Notes: generated from the letters alone by a model not told the origin. Positions 1 to 5,759 are shown, counted from the stretch's first letter. The stretch: 9,539 nt of DNA from Desulfobacterales bacterium (GCA_013042695.1 JABDPQ010000729.1:1-9539), one strand, 5' to 3'. Translations and numbers: made by a program.

Positions 1-875
1 GATTTACGCTCACCAATGAAGCCGCTGTCCGGTTTCATTGCCGGATTGACAACGGTGAAAAGGGTCAATTGACGATATTTTATGCAGCCAAGATAGAGAA
101 CATAGAGAAATGTCACGACATTGGTCACATAATAGGGCCAGAACTCCCATCGGGTAACTCTGCGCCATTTGCTTATCAGCAGCCGTCTGCCGCGCCAGGA
201 AAAAAGTGGCACAATGATCCTTGTGGCGATAAATAACAAAAAAAGCAACCCCAGGAACACCCAAAAGGCGTGCGAGCTGTAAGCTTCGGCATAGACAACC
301 GCCTGCCTGCCGATAGCCATTGCTCCTAAAACAAGAATCGGAGTCCAGATGATAACTGCGAGCCCGAAAAAAATGAGCAGTTTAACCAAACTCATTTGAA
401 CCAGGCCGGCAGCAAAAAACGTTGCTGTCCTGGTACCAGGTAAGAATCTGCTCATGATGATAATTGCAGCCCCTCGCCGTTCAAATAATCTCTTGCTCTG
501 TCTGACGGCATTCTCACTGATGAACCATTTAAGCGGGGCATGCCGAAGCGCGGTCAAGCCAACCAGATATCCGCAAAGGTAAAGAAGAACGTCGCCAATA
601 TAGATCCCAAGTCCACTTGCGGCCACCGCACCAACAGGGGTTATAATTCCTTTGGCAGCAAGAAGACCGGCAGCAATACAGGCCAGATCCTCACTGACAA
701 GAGTCGCTGTTGCTATGGCAATGAGTACAGAGAGCTGATTCGTTGAGTTGAGCGCATAGTGTTCAAACTCTTTCACGAAACCACTCACCAGCCCTGCTTC
801 ACTGGCCCAGCCTAATGCAGGCAACAGACAGGTTAGGCAAATGAAGAAAAGGAAGTGATAGATTCTAGTTTTCAC
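1..875 (-). CDS. DedA/SNARE-associated-type membrane protein, probable N-terminal half of a DedA-ATP-grasp fusion (partial)
   Basis: This frame was read directly on the minus strand; it continues past the left edge, with 291 codons visible. It begins at GTG 875, directly after an in-frame TAA, and overlaps the end of the NRDE gene by 11 bp, suggesting translational coupling; no strong Shine-Dalgarno site is visible. Residues 1-24 look like a signal peptide (hydrophobic run, then LGWA-SEA). Residues 48-225 are a DedA domain: acidic pair E62-D63, a glycine-rich membrane segment near 86-106, and the family signature RFLPGTR at 143-149. From about 243 the sequence changes to WEFWP, a further membrane segment, then LTLF..VNPAMKPDSGFIGE (270-289). 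I recognise this as the opening of a family of ATP-grasp proteins, but the ATP-grasp core lies outside the window. DedA proteins are inner-membrane lipid scramblase/transporter-like proteins; substrate unknown here. Confidence 0.8.
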   Translation of the reverse strand, partial: MKTRIYHFLFFICLTCLLPALGWASEAGLVSGFVKEFEHYALNSTNQLSVLIAIATATLVSEDLACIAAGLLAAKGIITPVGAVAASGLGIYIGDVLLYLCGYLVGLTALRHAPLKWFISENAVRQSKRLFERRGAAIIIMSRFLPGTRTATFFAAGLVQMSLVKLLIFFGLAVIIWTPILVLGAMAIGRQAVVYAEAYSSHAFWVFLGLLFLLFIATRIIVPLFSWRGRRLLISKWRRVTRWEFWPYYVTNVVTFLYVLYLGCIKYRQLTLFTVVNPAMKPDSGFIGERK

Positions 876-1590
876 GGCTTAAAGTGATGGTCACAGCAGG
901 CTGCAACCGGCATTGCTGTGATACAGAAGCATAGGAAAAAGTAATCAGCTCAGAAGTTACTCTGATCTGGCTTTGGCTGACCGTTCGCGTCTCAGGGCGG
1001 CTCATCAATACCGAATGGGCAGGAAAATCAGGATGAAACTGCGAATGAAAGCGTGCCAATTGTCGCTGTGATGGCTCGGTATTCCCTCCACAGAGCTCCT
1101 TGAATCTATTAATTCGGAATTTCGTTACCTCCCTTGCTCGATAGCCCGACGTGGTTAGCGGTCTTTTGATGGAATCGTCCTTACTGACGACCATTCTTGC
1201 TCCATCCCAGGCAAAAAGACTCATCGAACGTGCTTGCATGACAAGGATAAAAAATGGGTGATAACGCATACGTCTCATTTGAGTGAGGACCGCCTCTACC
1301 GAGTCGATATCCTGCTGGCAGCTCAGCGATTTGAGCAGCAACCCCCTGCTCACGGCACTGGGCACCTCAATTGCCTGCGAGGGGTAGTTATTGAGAATGC
1401 AGCCAATGAGACCATATTGATTGACAAATAACCACGTTCCACCAGCGTCAGCGTCGATGGGACAGAGATACCGGCAGTCGGAATTATTATGCAGTCGAGG
1501 AGGAAGCGCATCAAGCCGCTTCCTCGACTCATCACGGTTGAACAACAAGCCGTATTCACTGCCATTTCTCCACCAACTCACGGTACACAC
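865..1590 (-). CDS. NRDE (TANGO2-like) family protein
   Basis: About 241 residues from GTG 1590, close to the family's usual size. This start is chosen over an ATG at 1692 because an AGAGG site sits 7 bases upstream, and because it places the conserved cysteine at position 2 (VCTVSWW), as in NRDE proteins. The signature N18-R19-D20-E21 is present, followed by PIDADAGGTW at 44-53 and VNQYGLIGCILN at 56-67, all hallmarks of the family. The eukaryotic relative TANGO2 is linked to haem and lipid handling; the bacterial role is not settled, so no reaction is assigned. The protein appears cytoplasmic, with no signal peptide. It lies between an integral membrane gene upstream and a DedA-type gene downstream that overlaps its stop, suggesting a membrane-related shared job. 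The longer reading to 1692 translates a palindromic repeat and is rejected. Confidence 0.88.
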   Translation of the reverse strand: MCTVSWWRNGSEYGLLFNRDESRKRLDALPPRLHNNSDCRYLCPIDADAGGTWLFVNQYGLIGCILNNYPSQAIEVPSAVSRGLLLKSLSCQQDIDSVEAVLTQMRRMRYHPFFILVMQARSMSLFAWDGARMVVSKDDSIKRPLTTSGYRAREVTKFRINRFKELCGGNTEPSQRQLARFHSQFHPDFPAHSVLMSRPETRTVSQSQIRVTSELITFSYASVSQQCRLQPAVTITLSREN

Positions 1591-1597
1591 GTGTATA

Positions 1598-1602
1598 CCT
1601 CT
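1598..1602 (-). promoter_or_regulatory. Ribosome binding site fixing the NRDE start
   Basis: AGAGG on the minus strand, 7 bases before GTG 1590. It supports the short start, which leaves the palindrome at 1607-1670 outside the coding sequence. Confidence 0.6.
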
Positions 1603-1606
1603 ACCG

Positions 1607-1670
1607 AGAAAAATAGGGGACAGACCACGGTTTTTTTGGAAAAAAACCGTGGTCTGTCCCCTATTTTTCT
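1607..1670. repeat. Perfect 31-bp palindrome with 2-bp spacer (REP/MITE-like or terminator-like)
   Basis: The left arm 1607-1637 and right arm 1640-1670 are exact reverse complements, separated by GG. The core is GGGGACAGACCACGG, flanked by A/T runs that would give a T-rich tail in either transcript direction. It lies in the 91-bp gap between the membrane protein stop (1682) and the NRDE start (1590), so the hairpin would form inside a polycistronic transcript. I recall similar 'ggggacagaccacg' palindromes as dispersed repeats in bacterial genomes, sometimes tied to REP-associated transposases. No second copy is present in this window. Confidence 0.85.
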
Positions 1671-1681
1671 TACATCTAAGC

Positions 1682-2392
1682 TCATGAGGCACTGTGAGAG
1701 TCGCTGCTTACTTTGATAAAAAACACACTTATCGGAATATAGGCAGCCAATGCCAAGGCGGCAATCTTCGGGAATATTACATAGGTTTCTGGTGAATAAA
1801 TAAGCAGGTACGCAACCAGCGCCGGCATTTTGTCCAGGTGAAAGACAGAAAACAGCGCGGGAACAAATCGTCTCATAAAATCCGGATGATCTTCCGTAGC
1901 ACCTTTTGTCGCCCGATAAAGCAGATAGAGAGCTCCCCCCGTCCCTGTCAGATAAATACATACACCGATAAACACATCAATCCCCAATGAACCAGCTTCT
2001 ACAGCAAGCCGTTTTTCCTCAGATGGAAACCAGAGAAAAGCGGGGACAAAGAGACTACAGAGATAGAGAAACAATCCACCAGCCATAAATTTCAGATGAC
2101 TCGCTGCCAGCTGGTCTTTTTCGGCCGGGTCGGATTTCTTTAAGAAAAGATATATAATGAGCATTATCAGGCAGATCGCTAAAAGAAAAAACGGCCAGGA
2201 TGCTCCATTGCCATGAATCGGAAAGATGAGACGATTTTCATTATTTGGCAGGACAAAAATAATACCAAAGATCAAGGAAGTAAAAAAGCCAAATCCAATC
2301 AGCAAGCCGCTCATCAGCCTGATCATACCGGAGAGGTAGCAAAATCCTGATACGAGCGAGACAAAAGCCGCAATTGAAATTCTTATTATCAC
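1682..2392 (-). CDS. Unrecognised multi-pass membrane protein
   Basis: About 236 residues; I do not recognise the family. GTG 2392 is preferred because GGAGG (2402-2406) lies 9 bases upstream; a TTG at 2410 would add six residues (LRRRFQ) and overlap that site. Hydrophobic segments lie at roughly 4-22, 26-48, 66-85, 102-120, 136-158 and 207-227, so it is an inner-membrane protein with about six spans. A charged stretch (KKSDPAEKDQ) follows span three, and a loop near 160-185 holds TKGATEDHPDFMRRF. The tail is short and serine-rich. There is no cysteine pair or obvious metal motif. It sits 110 bp downstream of a candidate small selenoprotein and 91 bp upstream of the NRDE gene, all on one strand, so it is probably cotranscribed with them. 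A transporter or membrane redox partner is possible, but nothing seen decides this. Confidence 0.72.
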   Translation of the reverse strand: MIIRISIAAFVSLVSGFCYLSGMIRLMSGLLIGFGFFTSLIFGIIFVLPNNENRLIFPIHGNGASWPFFLLAICLIMLIIYLFLKKSDPAEKDQLAASHLKFMAGGLFLYLCSLFVPAFLWFPSEEKRLAVEAGSLGIDVFIGVCIYLTGTGGALYLLYRATKGATEDHPDFMRRFVPALFSVFHLDKMPALVAYLLIYSPETYVIFPKIAALALAAYIPISVFFIKVSSDSHSAS

Positions 2393-2401
2393 CTGAAACC
2401 G

Positions 2402-2406
2402 CCTCC
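2402..2406 (-). promoter_or_regulatory. Ribosome binding site deciding the GTG start of the membrane protein
   Basis: GGAGG on the minus strand, 9 bases before GTG 2392. The alternative TTG at 2410 would place this site inside the coding sequence. Confidence 0.55.
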
Positions 2407-2502
2407 GCAATCTGGTTGAGTGGAAACCTGGAACCTTTTACAAATTCACAATATGCGGATAATAATCATTTATTTTGGTTTTGTTCAAGCAAACTCGATA
2501 TC

Positions 2503-2703
2503 TCACCTGCAGATCTGGATGTCTTTACTTTGCCGTTTTACTATGACTACAGCCTGCCCTGCCAGAGCAGCAGCACCCACCATTTCATATCAACCGACAA
2601 CAAAGGTTGCAGACTTATCAGCTGCACATACAAATGACAAGGATGGGCTGAAACAGCATAGCAGGAGTGCATTTATTGCAAAAAAGGTCGTTTTATGTTT
2701 CAT
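2503..2703 (-). CDS. Candidate small exported selenoprotein (in-frame UGA at codon 38)
   Basis: Read directly on the minus strand from ATG 2703. Residues 1-27 form a clear signal peptide: KHK, a hydrophobic stretch, then FVCA-ADK. The mature start is ADKSATFVVG, then TGA (2592-2590), then YEMVGAAALAG, continuing to a second TGA at 2505-2503. If the first TGA is selenocysteine the product is 66 residues. A hairpin with the geometry of a bacterial SECIS lies just after the UGA (2554-2570). The ATF..GU context recalls the GCFW nucleophile of MsrA, and also, from memory, short secreted proteins with a UYDVG..AL motif in Desulfobacterota. The start site has only a weak GAGA site upstream. The 3' part may be degraded: reading on past the second TGA meets another TGA (2487-2485) and then TAA at 2470. 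It could therefore be a decaying gene, or a 37-residue peptide ending at the first TGA. Confidence 0.45.
2554..2570 (-). promoter_or_regulatory. Candidate bacterial SECIS hairpin of the small selenoprotein
   Basis: On the minus strand CTGCTC pairs with GGGCAG (six pairs, one G-U) around a five-base loop TGGCA. The loop begins about 26 bases after the UGA and has G as its second base. Both fit the known bacterial SECIS pattern: loop 16-37 bases downstream, with a G in its first two positions. Confidence 0.4.
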
Positions 2704-2829
2704 AGTTTTTCTCTATCAAGTAACAGATGTTTAGGTTTCGAAATGAGAGAGATCGATCGGATATTTTATTCCCGATTCTTTGTGCTGGATACACACATGT
2801 TTTACGACAAGAAGATAAATCAGACAATA

Positions 2830-2971
2830 GAGCCACTTGCAAAACGCCCTTTTCGTTCAACCTCTGCGTTATGCTTAAATTTTTATCCTCGGAATAGCAA
2901 TTATATGCCTGCGGTAAACATTTTTCGCATGGTTTGACTTTGAACGAAAATCATCATTTTGCAAAAGGCTC
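2830..2971. mobile_element. 142-bp MITE-like element, copy 1
   Basis: Same length as the copy at 8259-8400, with six mismatches by eye. The ends are inverted repeats, GAGCCACTTGCAAAA at the left against TTTTGCAAAAGGCTC at the right. The inverted similarity extends inwards to a second block (TTTTCGTTCAA against TTGAACGAAAA). It has no coding capacity of its own. Flanks are AATA and ATTA, so no clean target duplication. It ends 44 bp before the ABM monooxygenase start and lies just upstream of the divergent selenoprotein candidate, so it occupies their shared intergenic region and may have displaced their original promoters. Confidence 0.85.
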
Positions 2972-3015
2972 ATTATTTAAGACCAATTTTAACCGCATGA
3001 AATAGAGGCGTTTCC

Positions 3016-3321
3016 ATGATCACCGTTATCGCATCAATCGAAATCAAACCCGAAAGCGTGATTGAATTCATCCAAATTTTTCGGGAAAATGTCCCAAAGG
3101 TGTTGGAAGAGGATGGCTGTATTGAGTATTACCCGACGGTCGATGTCGAAACGGATATTTCGGCCCAGGTAACGGACCCGTCTGTGGTAACCATTGTCGA
3201 AGCGTGGGATAGCATCGAGGCCCTCAAACGTCATCTTGTCGCGCCTCATATGAACACCTACCGGGAAAAGGTGAAGGATTTAATAGTCAGCGTCAGCCTG
3301 AAGATTCTGCAGTCAGTTTAG
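3016..3321 (+). CDS. ABM-domain (antibiotic biosynthesis monooxygenase / YgiN-like) protein
   Basis: 101 residues, the normal size for a single ferredoxin-like ABM domain. ATG 3016 has AGAGG (3004-3008) seven bases upstream. Family features are the opening beta strand ITVIASIEIKPE, the helix with EFIQIFRENVPKVLEEDGCIEY, the strand VTIVEAWDS with conserved E62 and W64, then H73 and the PH at 77-78, followed by the final helix and strand. Members act as dimers; some are quinol or flavin-independent oxygenases, while many have no known substrate, so this is a family-level call. It is cytoplasmic, with no signal. It lies 87 bp before the VKOR gene, but a good promoter in that gap suggests it is mainly a separate unit. 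The MITE copy directly upstream leaves only a short leader. Confidence 0.82.
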   Translation: MITVIASIEIKPESVIEFIQIFRENVPKVLEEDGCIEYYPTVDVETDISAQVTDPSVVTIVEAWDSIEALKRHLVAPHMNTYREKVKDLIVSVSLKILQSV

Positions 3322-3344
3322 CAGGACATTGTTGGTATCATTTA

Positions 3345-3372
3345 TTGACAAGATTGATTTAAAAAATATTAT
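3345..3372 (+). promoter_or_regulatory. Sigma-70-type promoter for the VKOR-tag operon
   Basis: A perfect TTGACA -35 box (3345-3350) is separated by 16 bases from TATTAT (3367-3372), which matches five of six -10 positions. The predicted transcript start near 3380 leaves a leader of 30-40 bases. It lies just after the ABM stop codon. Confidence 0.65.
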
Positions 3373-3408
3373 TTCCACGAGCGCGCATTTATTAACAATA
3401 ACTTTTAT

Positions 3409-4359
3409 GTGAGATGTATGATCCTGAGTTTGATCTTTGCAGTCATCGGTTTGGTTCTCACTGGTCTTCAAGCCACGTTTATTTATTTAGAGCAAGACAC
3501 ACTCTGTTTTAACGACGGTTGCGAGATAGCAGACAGTCTCACCCGGGTGCCGCCGCTCTACTTCAATATCGTTGGTTTTGTCTTTTTCTTGATTATCTGT
3601 TTTGGCTTGCTGAGAGCTCGAAAAGGCTCAGACTTATGGCGGCGTTTTGTCGGACTCCTCCTGCTTGCTGCACTGGCAGCTGAGGCTGTACTCGTATCTT
3701 TTCAACTGTTTATAACTCAGGCACTCTGCTATTACTGCCTGATACTATTTGCCCTTATTGCACTGGCCAATTTTTTTCTTGGAATCAAACAAATATTCAG
3801 GGGGATCGTCATTTTCTCTGCCGTCATGATTGGTTTTGCAAGCCTTGATTTCAAAACAGGCGCAAGATCGACAGGGTCACTTGATAGGGGCACTATTTCA
3901 CGCCTGAGCGTCGACAATTCTGAGCGACAGCTTTATCTGTTTTTTTCATCTTCCTGCAAGTATTGTGAACATATCATTGGGCAGCTCCAGGAGGAAAACA
4001 GCTGTAATCTGAACTTTAATCCCATTGAACCTATTGATTCATTTATTTTTGAGGGCGCGACACGAAAATCTTCTTATCGACCTGAGATCAATAAAGAATA
4101 TCTACGCATTTTAGGAATTGAAGAAATTCCCGTGCTGCTTGTCAAAGAGCCGGGCATGTGGAAAACATTGCTGGGCGGCCAGGCAATCAGTGAATATCTT
4201 GACCTAAATTGCACAAATAATCTGAAAGACGAACAAACATCAGATATTTCGATTAAACAGTCAAATGCCTACAGCCTGCCTCCTTCGTCACAAAAAGATG
4301 GTTGTTCATATGATCAGGATTGCGAAGATCCGGCAAACGGCACATCTGCTGTTCAGTAG
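3409..4359 (+). CDS. VKOR-family membrane thiol oxidoreductase with fused thioredoxin-like domain
   Basis: 316 residues from GTG 3409; ATG at 3418 (MILSLIF) is an equally possible start, with GTGAG just before it. Residues 4-135 form a four- to five-span VKOR domain: loop cysteines C33 and C38 (CFNDGC), S43 after them, and the membrane active site CYYC at 107-110. From about 172 a thioredoxin-like domain follows, with SSCKYC (redox pair C183/C186) and the cis-proline motif IPVL at 240-243. The tail carries another cysteine pair in DGCSYDQDC (299, 305). Bacterial VKOR reoxidises a DsbA-like partner and passes electrons to quinone; the fused domain would be the built-in partner on the periplasmic side. 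It is therefore a likely disulfide-forming enzyme, cotranscribed with tag 25 bp downstream. Confidence 0.88.
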   Translation: MRCMILSLIFAVIGLVLTGLQATFIYLEQDTLCFNDGCEIADSLTRVPPLYFNIVGFVFFLIICFGLLRARKGSDLWRRFVGLLLLAALAAEAVLVSFQLFITQALCYYCLILFALIALANFFLGIKQIFRGIVIFSAVMIGFASLDFKTGARSTGSLDRGTISRLSVDNSERQLYLFFSSSCKYCEHIIGQLQEENSCNLNFNPIEPIDSFIFEGATRKSSYRPEINKEYLRILGIEEIPVLLVKEPGMWKTLLGGQAISEYLDLNCTNNLKDEQTSDISIKQSNAYSLPPSSQKDGCSYDQDCEDPANGTSAVQ

Positions 4360-4384
4360 ATCTCACCAGCTGCCGGAGTAAGCC

Positions 4385-4969
4385 ATGAAACAAAGATGCA
4401 GCTGGTGCGGAAGCGATCCTCTCTATAGAGACTACCATGACAGAGAATGGGGCGTTCCTGTTCACGAAGATCAAAAATTGTTTGAAATGCTCATTCTTGA
4501 GGGAGCTCAGGCCGGTTTGAGCTGGCTGACGATCCTCAATAAACGAGAAAATTACAGACAGGCCTTTGATCTGTTCGATATTGTCAAAATAGCTCGTTAC
4601 TCGTCAGATGATGTCCAGCGATTGATGCAAAATGCCGGCATTGTGCGTAATCGCCTTAAAATTGAAGCGGTAATCAAAAATGCGCGTGGAGCAATTGCCA
4701 TACAGGATCGTTTTGGAAGTTTAGCTGCCTATTTCTGGAATTACGTTGATCACCAAGCGCGACAAAACCGCTGGCAGCGTACTGAAGAAATCCCCAGCAG
4801 CACCGCAGAGTCCGAGAAGATGGGCAAGGACCTTAAAAATAGAGGGTTCAACTTTGTTGGTTCAACAATCTGTTATGCATTTATGCAGGCGACAGGGATG
4901 GTCAATGACCATATCACCGAATGTTTTCGCTACCAGGAAATCCTCACGTTCAATCGTTCACAGGATTGA
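4385..4969 (+). CDS. tag: DNA-3-methyladenine glycosylase I
   Basis: 194 residues, close to E. coli Tag (187). ATG 4385 follows GGAG (4375-4378) by six bases. The sequence tracks Tag throughout: C.WCGSDPLY..YHDREWGVP at the start, LFEMLILEGAQAGLSW with the active-site E39 and W47, KRENYR, then NRGFNFVGSTICYAFMQA and VNDHITEC near the end. The zinc-snap ligands C5, H18, H176 and C180 correspond to E. coli C4, H17, H175 and C179. The enzyme excises 3-methyladenine from alkylated DNA by breaking the N-glycosidic bond, starting base-excision repair. It shares the VKOR promoter; no functional link between the two is evident. A hairpin just after the stop may end the transcript. Confidence 0.97.
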   Translation: MKQRCSWCGSDPLYRDYHDREWGVPVHEDQKLFEMLILEGAQAGLSWLTILNKRENYRQAFDLFDIVKIARYSSDDVQRLMQNAGIVRNRLKIEAVIKNARGAIAIQDRFGSLAAYFWNYVDHQARQNRWQRTEEIPSSTAESEKMGKDLKNRGFNFVGSTICYAFMQATGMVNDHITECFRYQEILTFNRSQD

Positions 4970-4970
4970 G

Positions 4971-5007
4971 ACCGAAGGAGGCCTGCTGACCTCCCCCGAC
5001 GCTCGGT
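4971..5007. terminator. Hairpin between convergent tag and ferredoxin genes
   Basis: The inner stem GGAGG (4977-4981) pairs with CCTCC (4990-4994), and the outer stem ACCGA (4971-4975) with TCGGT (5003-5007). It begins two bases after the tag stop and lies 26 bases past the ferredoxin stop, so it could serve both strands. No T-run follows it, so intrinsic termination is uncertain. Confidence 0.35.
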
Positions 5008-5032
5008 TCGCTATAAATCGTCTAGCCCAGGT

Positions 5033-5224
5033 TTACTCCCAGGTAATGCATTCCGCAGGGCATGAGGCTATCGCCTCTTCAACACAATCGGAACCCTCTT
5101 CTGCCCCTTCTATAACAAATGCTTTTTCCTCATCTTCATCAAAGCCAAAAACATCGGGACACACCTCGACACATGCCTCACATCCCAAACATTCTTCCAC
5201 ATCAATCTCTACTTGTTTTGCCAT
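5033..5224 (-). CDS. Small [4Fe-4S] ferredoxin, Desulfovibrio gigas FdII type
   Basis: 63 residues from ATG 5224, chosen over an ATG at 5308 because AAGGAGG (5232-5238) sits seven bases upstream and the longer reading adds an unrelated basic stretch. The sequence has C12-C15-C18 in CLGCEAC, then C22-P, and a second cysteine block C47 and C55-P. In the closely similar D. gigas ferredoxin II, the equivalents of C12, C15, C18 and C55 hold the cluster while those of C22 and C47 can form a disulfide. It is strongly acidic, as expected for a cytoplasmic electron carrier. It follows the cupin gene by 91 bp on the same strand, so it is probably in one operon under the palindrome at 5760-5773. There is an extra cysteine, C59, near the end. 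Confidence 0.93.
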   Translation of the reverse strand: MAKQVEIDVEECLGCEACVEVCPDVFGFDEDEEKAFVIEGAEEGSDCVEEAIASCPAECITWE

Positions 5225-5231
5225 GATCCAT

Positions 5232-5238
5232 CCTCCTT
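5232..5238 (-). promoter_or_regulatory. Strong ribosome binding site deciding the ferredoxin start
   Basis: AAGGAGG on the minus strand, seven bases before ATG 5224. It rules out the longer 91-residue reading from 5308. Confidence 0.75.
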
Positions 5239-5263
5239 GTATTTCAGGCGAACGCCTTTTATC

Positions 5264-5295
5264 AGGTTTTGGCCTGCCGGGCCTCAAACCTTTTT
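5264..5295. other. Imperfect hairpin in the cupin-ferredoxin gap
   Basis: AGGTTT-T-GGCC (5264-5274) pairs with GGCC-TC-AAACCT (5280-5291) around a five-base loop. On the plus strand it is followed by T's, which would make an antisense terminator. On the minus strand it would be an RNA structure in the ferredoxin leader, where it could set relative expression of the two genes. Confidence 0.4.
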
Positions 5296-5315
5296 CGAGC
5301 CATACCATATACTAA

Positions 5316-5636
5316 TCAGATCGGCGGTGCAATCGTAACCAGTATGCGCATATCTTTTTCGGCTCGCACCCCATGCGGCTCTCTGATCTGGGAAATGAGG
5401 ATATCGCCTTTGCCTGCAGGGATCTCAGCTCCTTGATCACCAAGAAAAAAACCACTCCCCTCGAGAACCTGTATGGAAAGATCACCATCAAGGTCATGGG
5501 AGTGTACAGGAAATGTCACACCAGCCTCAAGATTAAAGTTGATGATTTTGAAGTAAGGCGAATCCTGGACAAGAAAGAACCGTTTCATTGCTCCAGGCGT
5601 AAATTCATTGGTCTCGTCTAATTTGAGGACTTTCAT
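5316..5636 (-). CDS. Single-domain cupin protein
   Basis: 106 residues from ATG 5636, with AGGAGG (5642-5647) five bases upstream. The first cupin motif is GVTFPVHSHDLDGDLSIQVLEG (H45, H47, E59-G60). The second is the PAGKGD turn followed by REPHGV (H88). The histidines could hold a metal, but the usual motif-1 glutamate appears replaced by aspartate (D50 or D52). Small cupins range from enzymes to sensors, so no reaction is assigned. It is cytoplasmic, with no signal. It is the first gene of a cupin-ferredoxin unit preceded by a CRP/FNR-type palindrome, which hints at a redox or nitrosative-stress role. This is inference from context. Confidence 0.85.
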   Translation of the reverse strand: MKVLKLDETNEFTPGAMKRFFLVQDSPYFKIINFNLEAGVTFPVHSHDLDGDLSIQVLEGSGFFLGDQGAEIPAGKGDILISQIREPHGVRAEKDMRILVTIAPPI

Positions 5637-5704
5637 GAAAACCTCCTGTCTCTCTTTTTTTTGCTGCTCAGAGCTCTAAGGTACCTGGCTTAACAGCATG
5701 CTCT

Positions 5705-5721
5705 GTTCAGCAGATCTGAAC
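5705..5721. promoter_or_regulatory. Inverted repeat GTTCAG-N5-CTGAAC in the cupin leader
   Basis: Six-base arms with a five-base centre, placed just downstream of the likely transcript start of the cupin gene (around 5725-5730). The position would suit a repressor operator or a small leader hairpin. No regulator family is recognised. Confidence 0.35.
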
Positions 5722-5759
5722 TTTTGTTGGGAGTCTACAATAGCAGACAAAAGATAACC

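Noticed and set aside
540..746. Plus-strand 68-codon ORF
   Set aside because: It is antisense to the DedA frame, which has clear family motifs.
1591..1692. N-terminal extension of the NRDE protein back to ATG 1692
   Set aside because: It translates the palindromic repeat (two mirrored KNRG motifs) and adds nothing found in the family; the GTG at 1590 has a ribosome site and puts Cys at position 2.
2466..2536. Alternative frame of the selenoprotein 3' end (NGKVKTSRSAGEIS...), giving a thioredoxin-like tail
   Set aside because: It needs an assumed one-base shift in the A-run near 2533; not supported without homologues, so only noted.
2374..2734. Plus-strand ORFs of 87 and 104 codons over the selenoprotein candidate
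   Set aside because: They have no ribosome site and no recognisable protein features; the minus-strand frame has a proper signal peptide.
2695..2937. Plus-strand ORF running into MITE copy 1
   Set aside because: Its C-terminal half is the translated MITE, as in the ORF at 8181-8366; both are artefacts of the repeat.
3409..3421. GTGAGATGTATGA shared with 9418-9430
   Set aside because: A 13-base match with no shared context beyond it; probably chance.
5225..5308. 28-residue N-terminal extension of the ferredoxin
   Set aside because: A strong AAGGAGG seven bases before ATG 5224 and the D. gigas FdII-like length point to the short form.
4746..5315. Plus-strand 189-codon ORF across tag and ferredoxin
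   Set aside because: Serine/proline-rich low-complexity reading that overlaps two clear genes in other frames.
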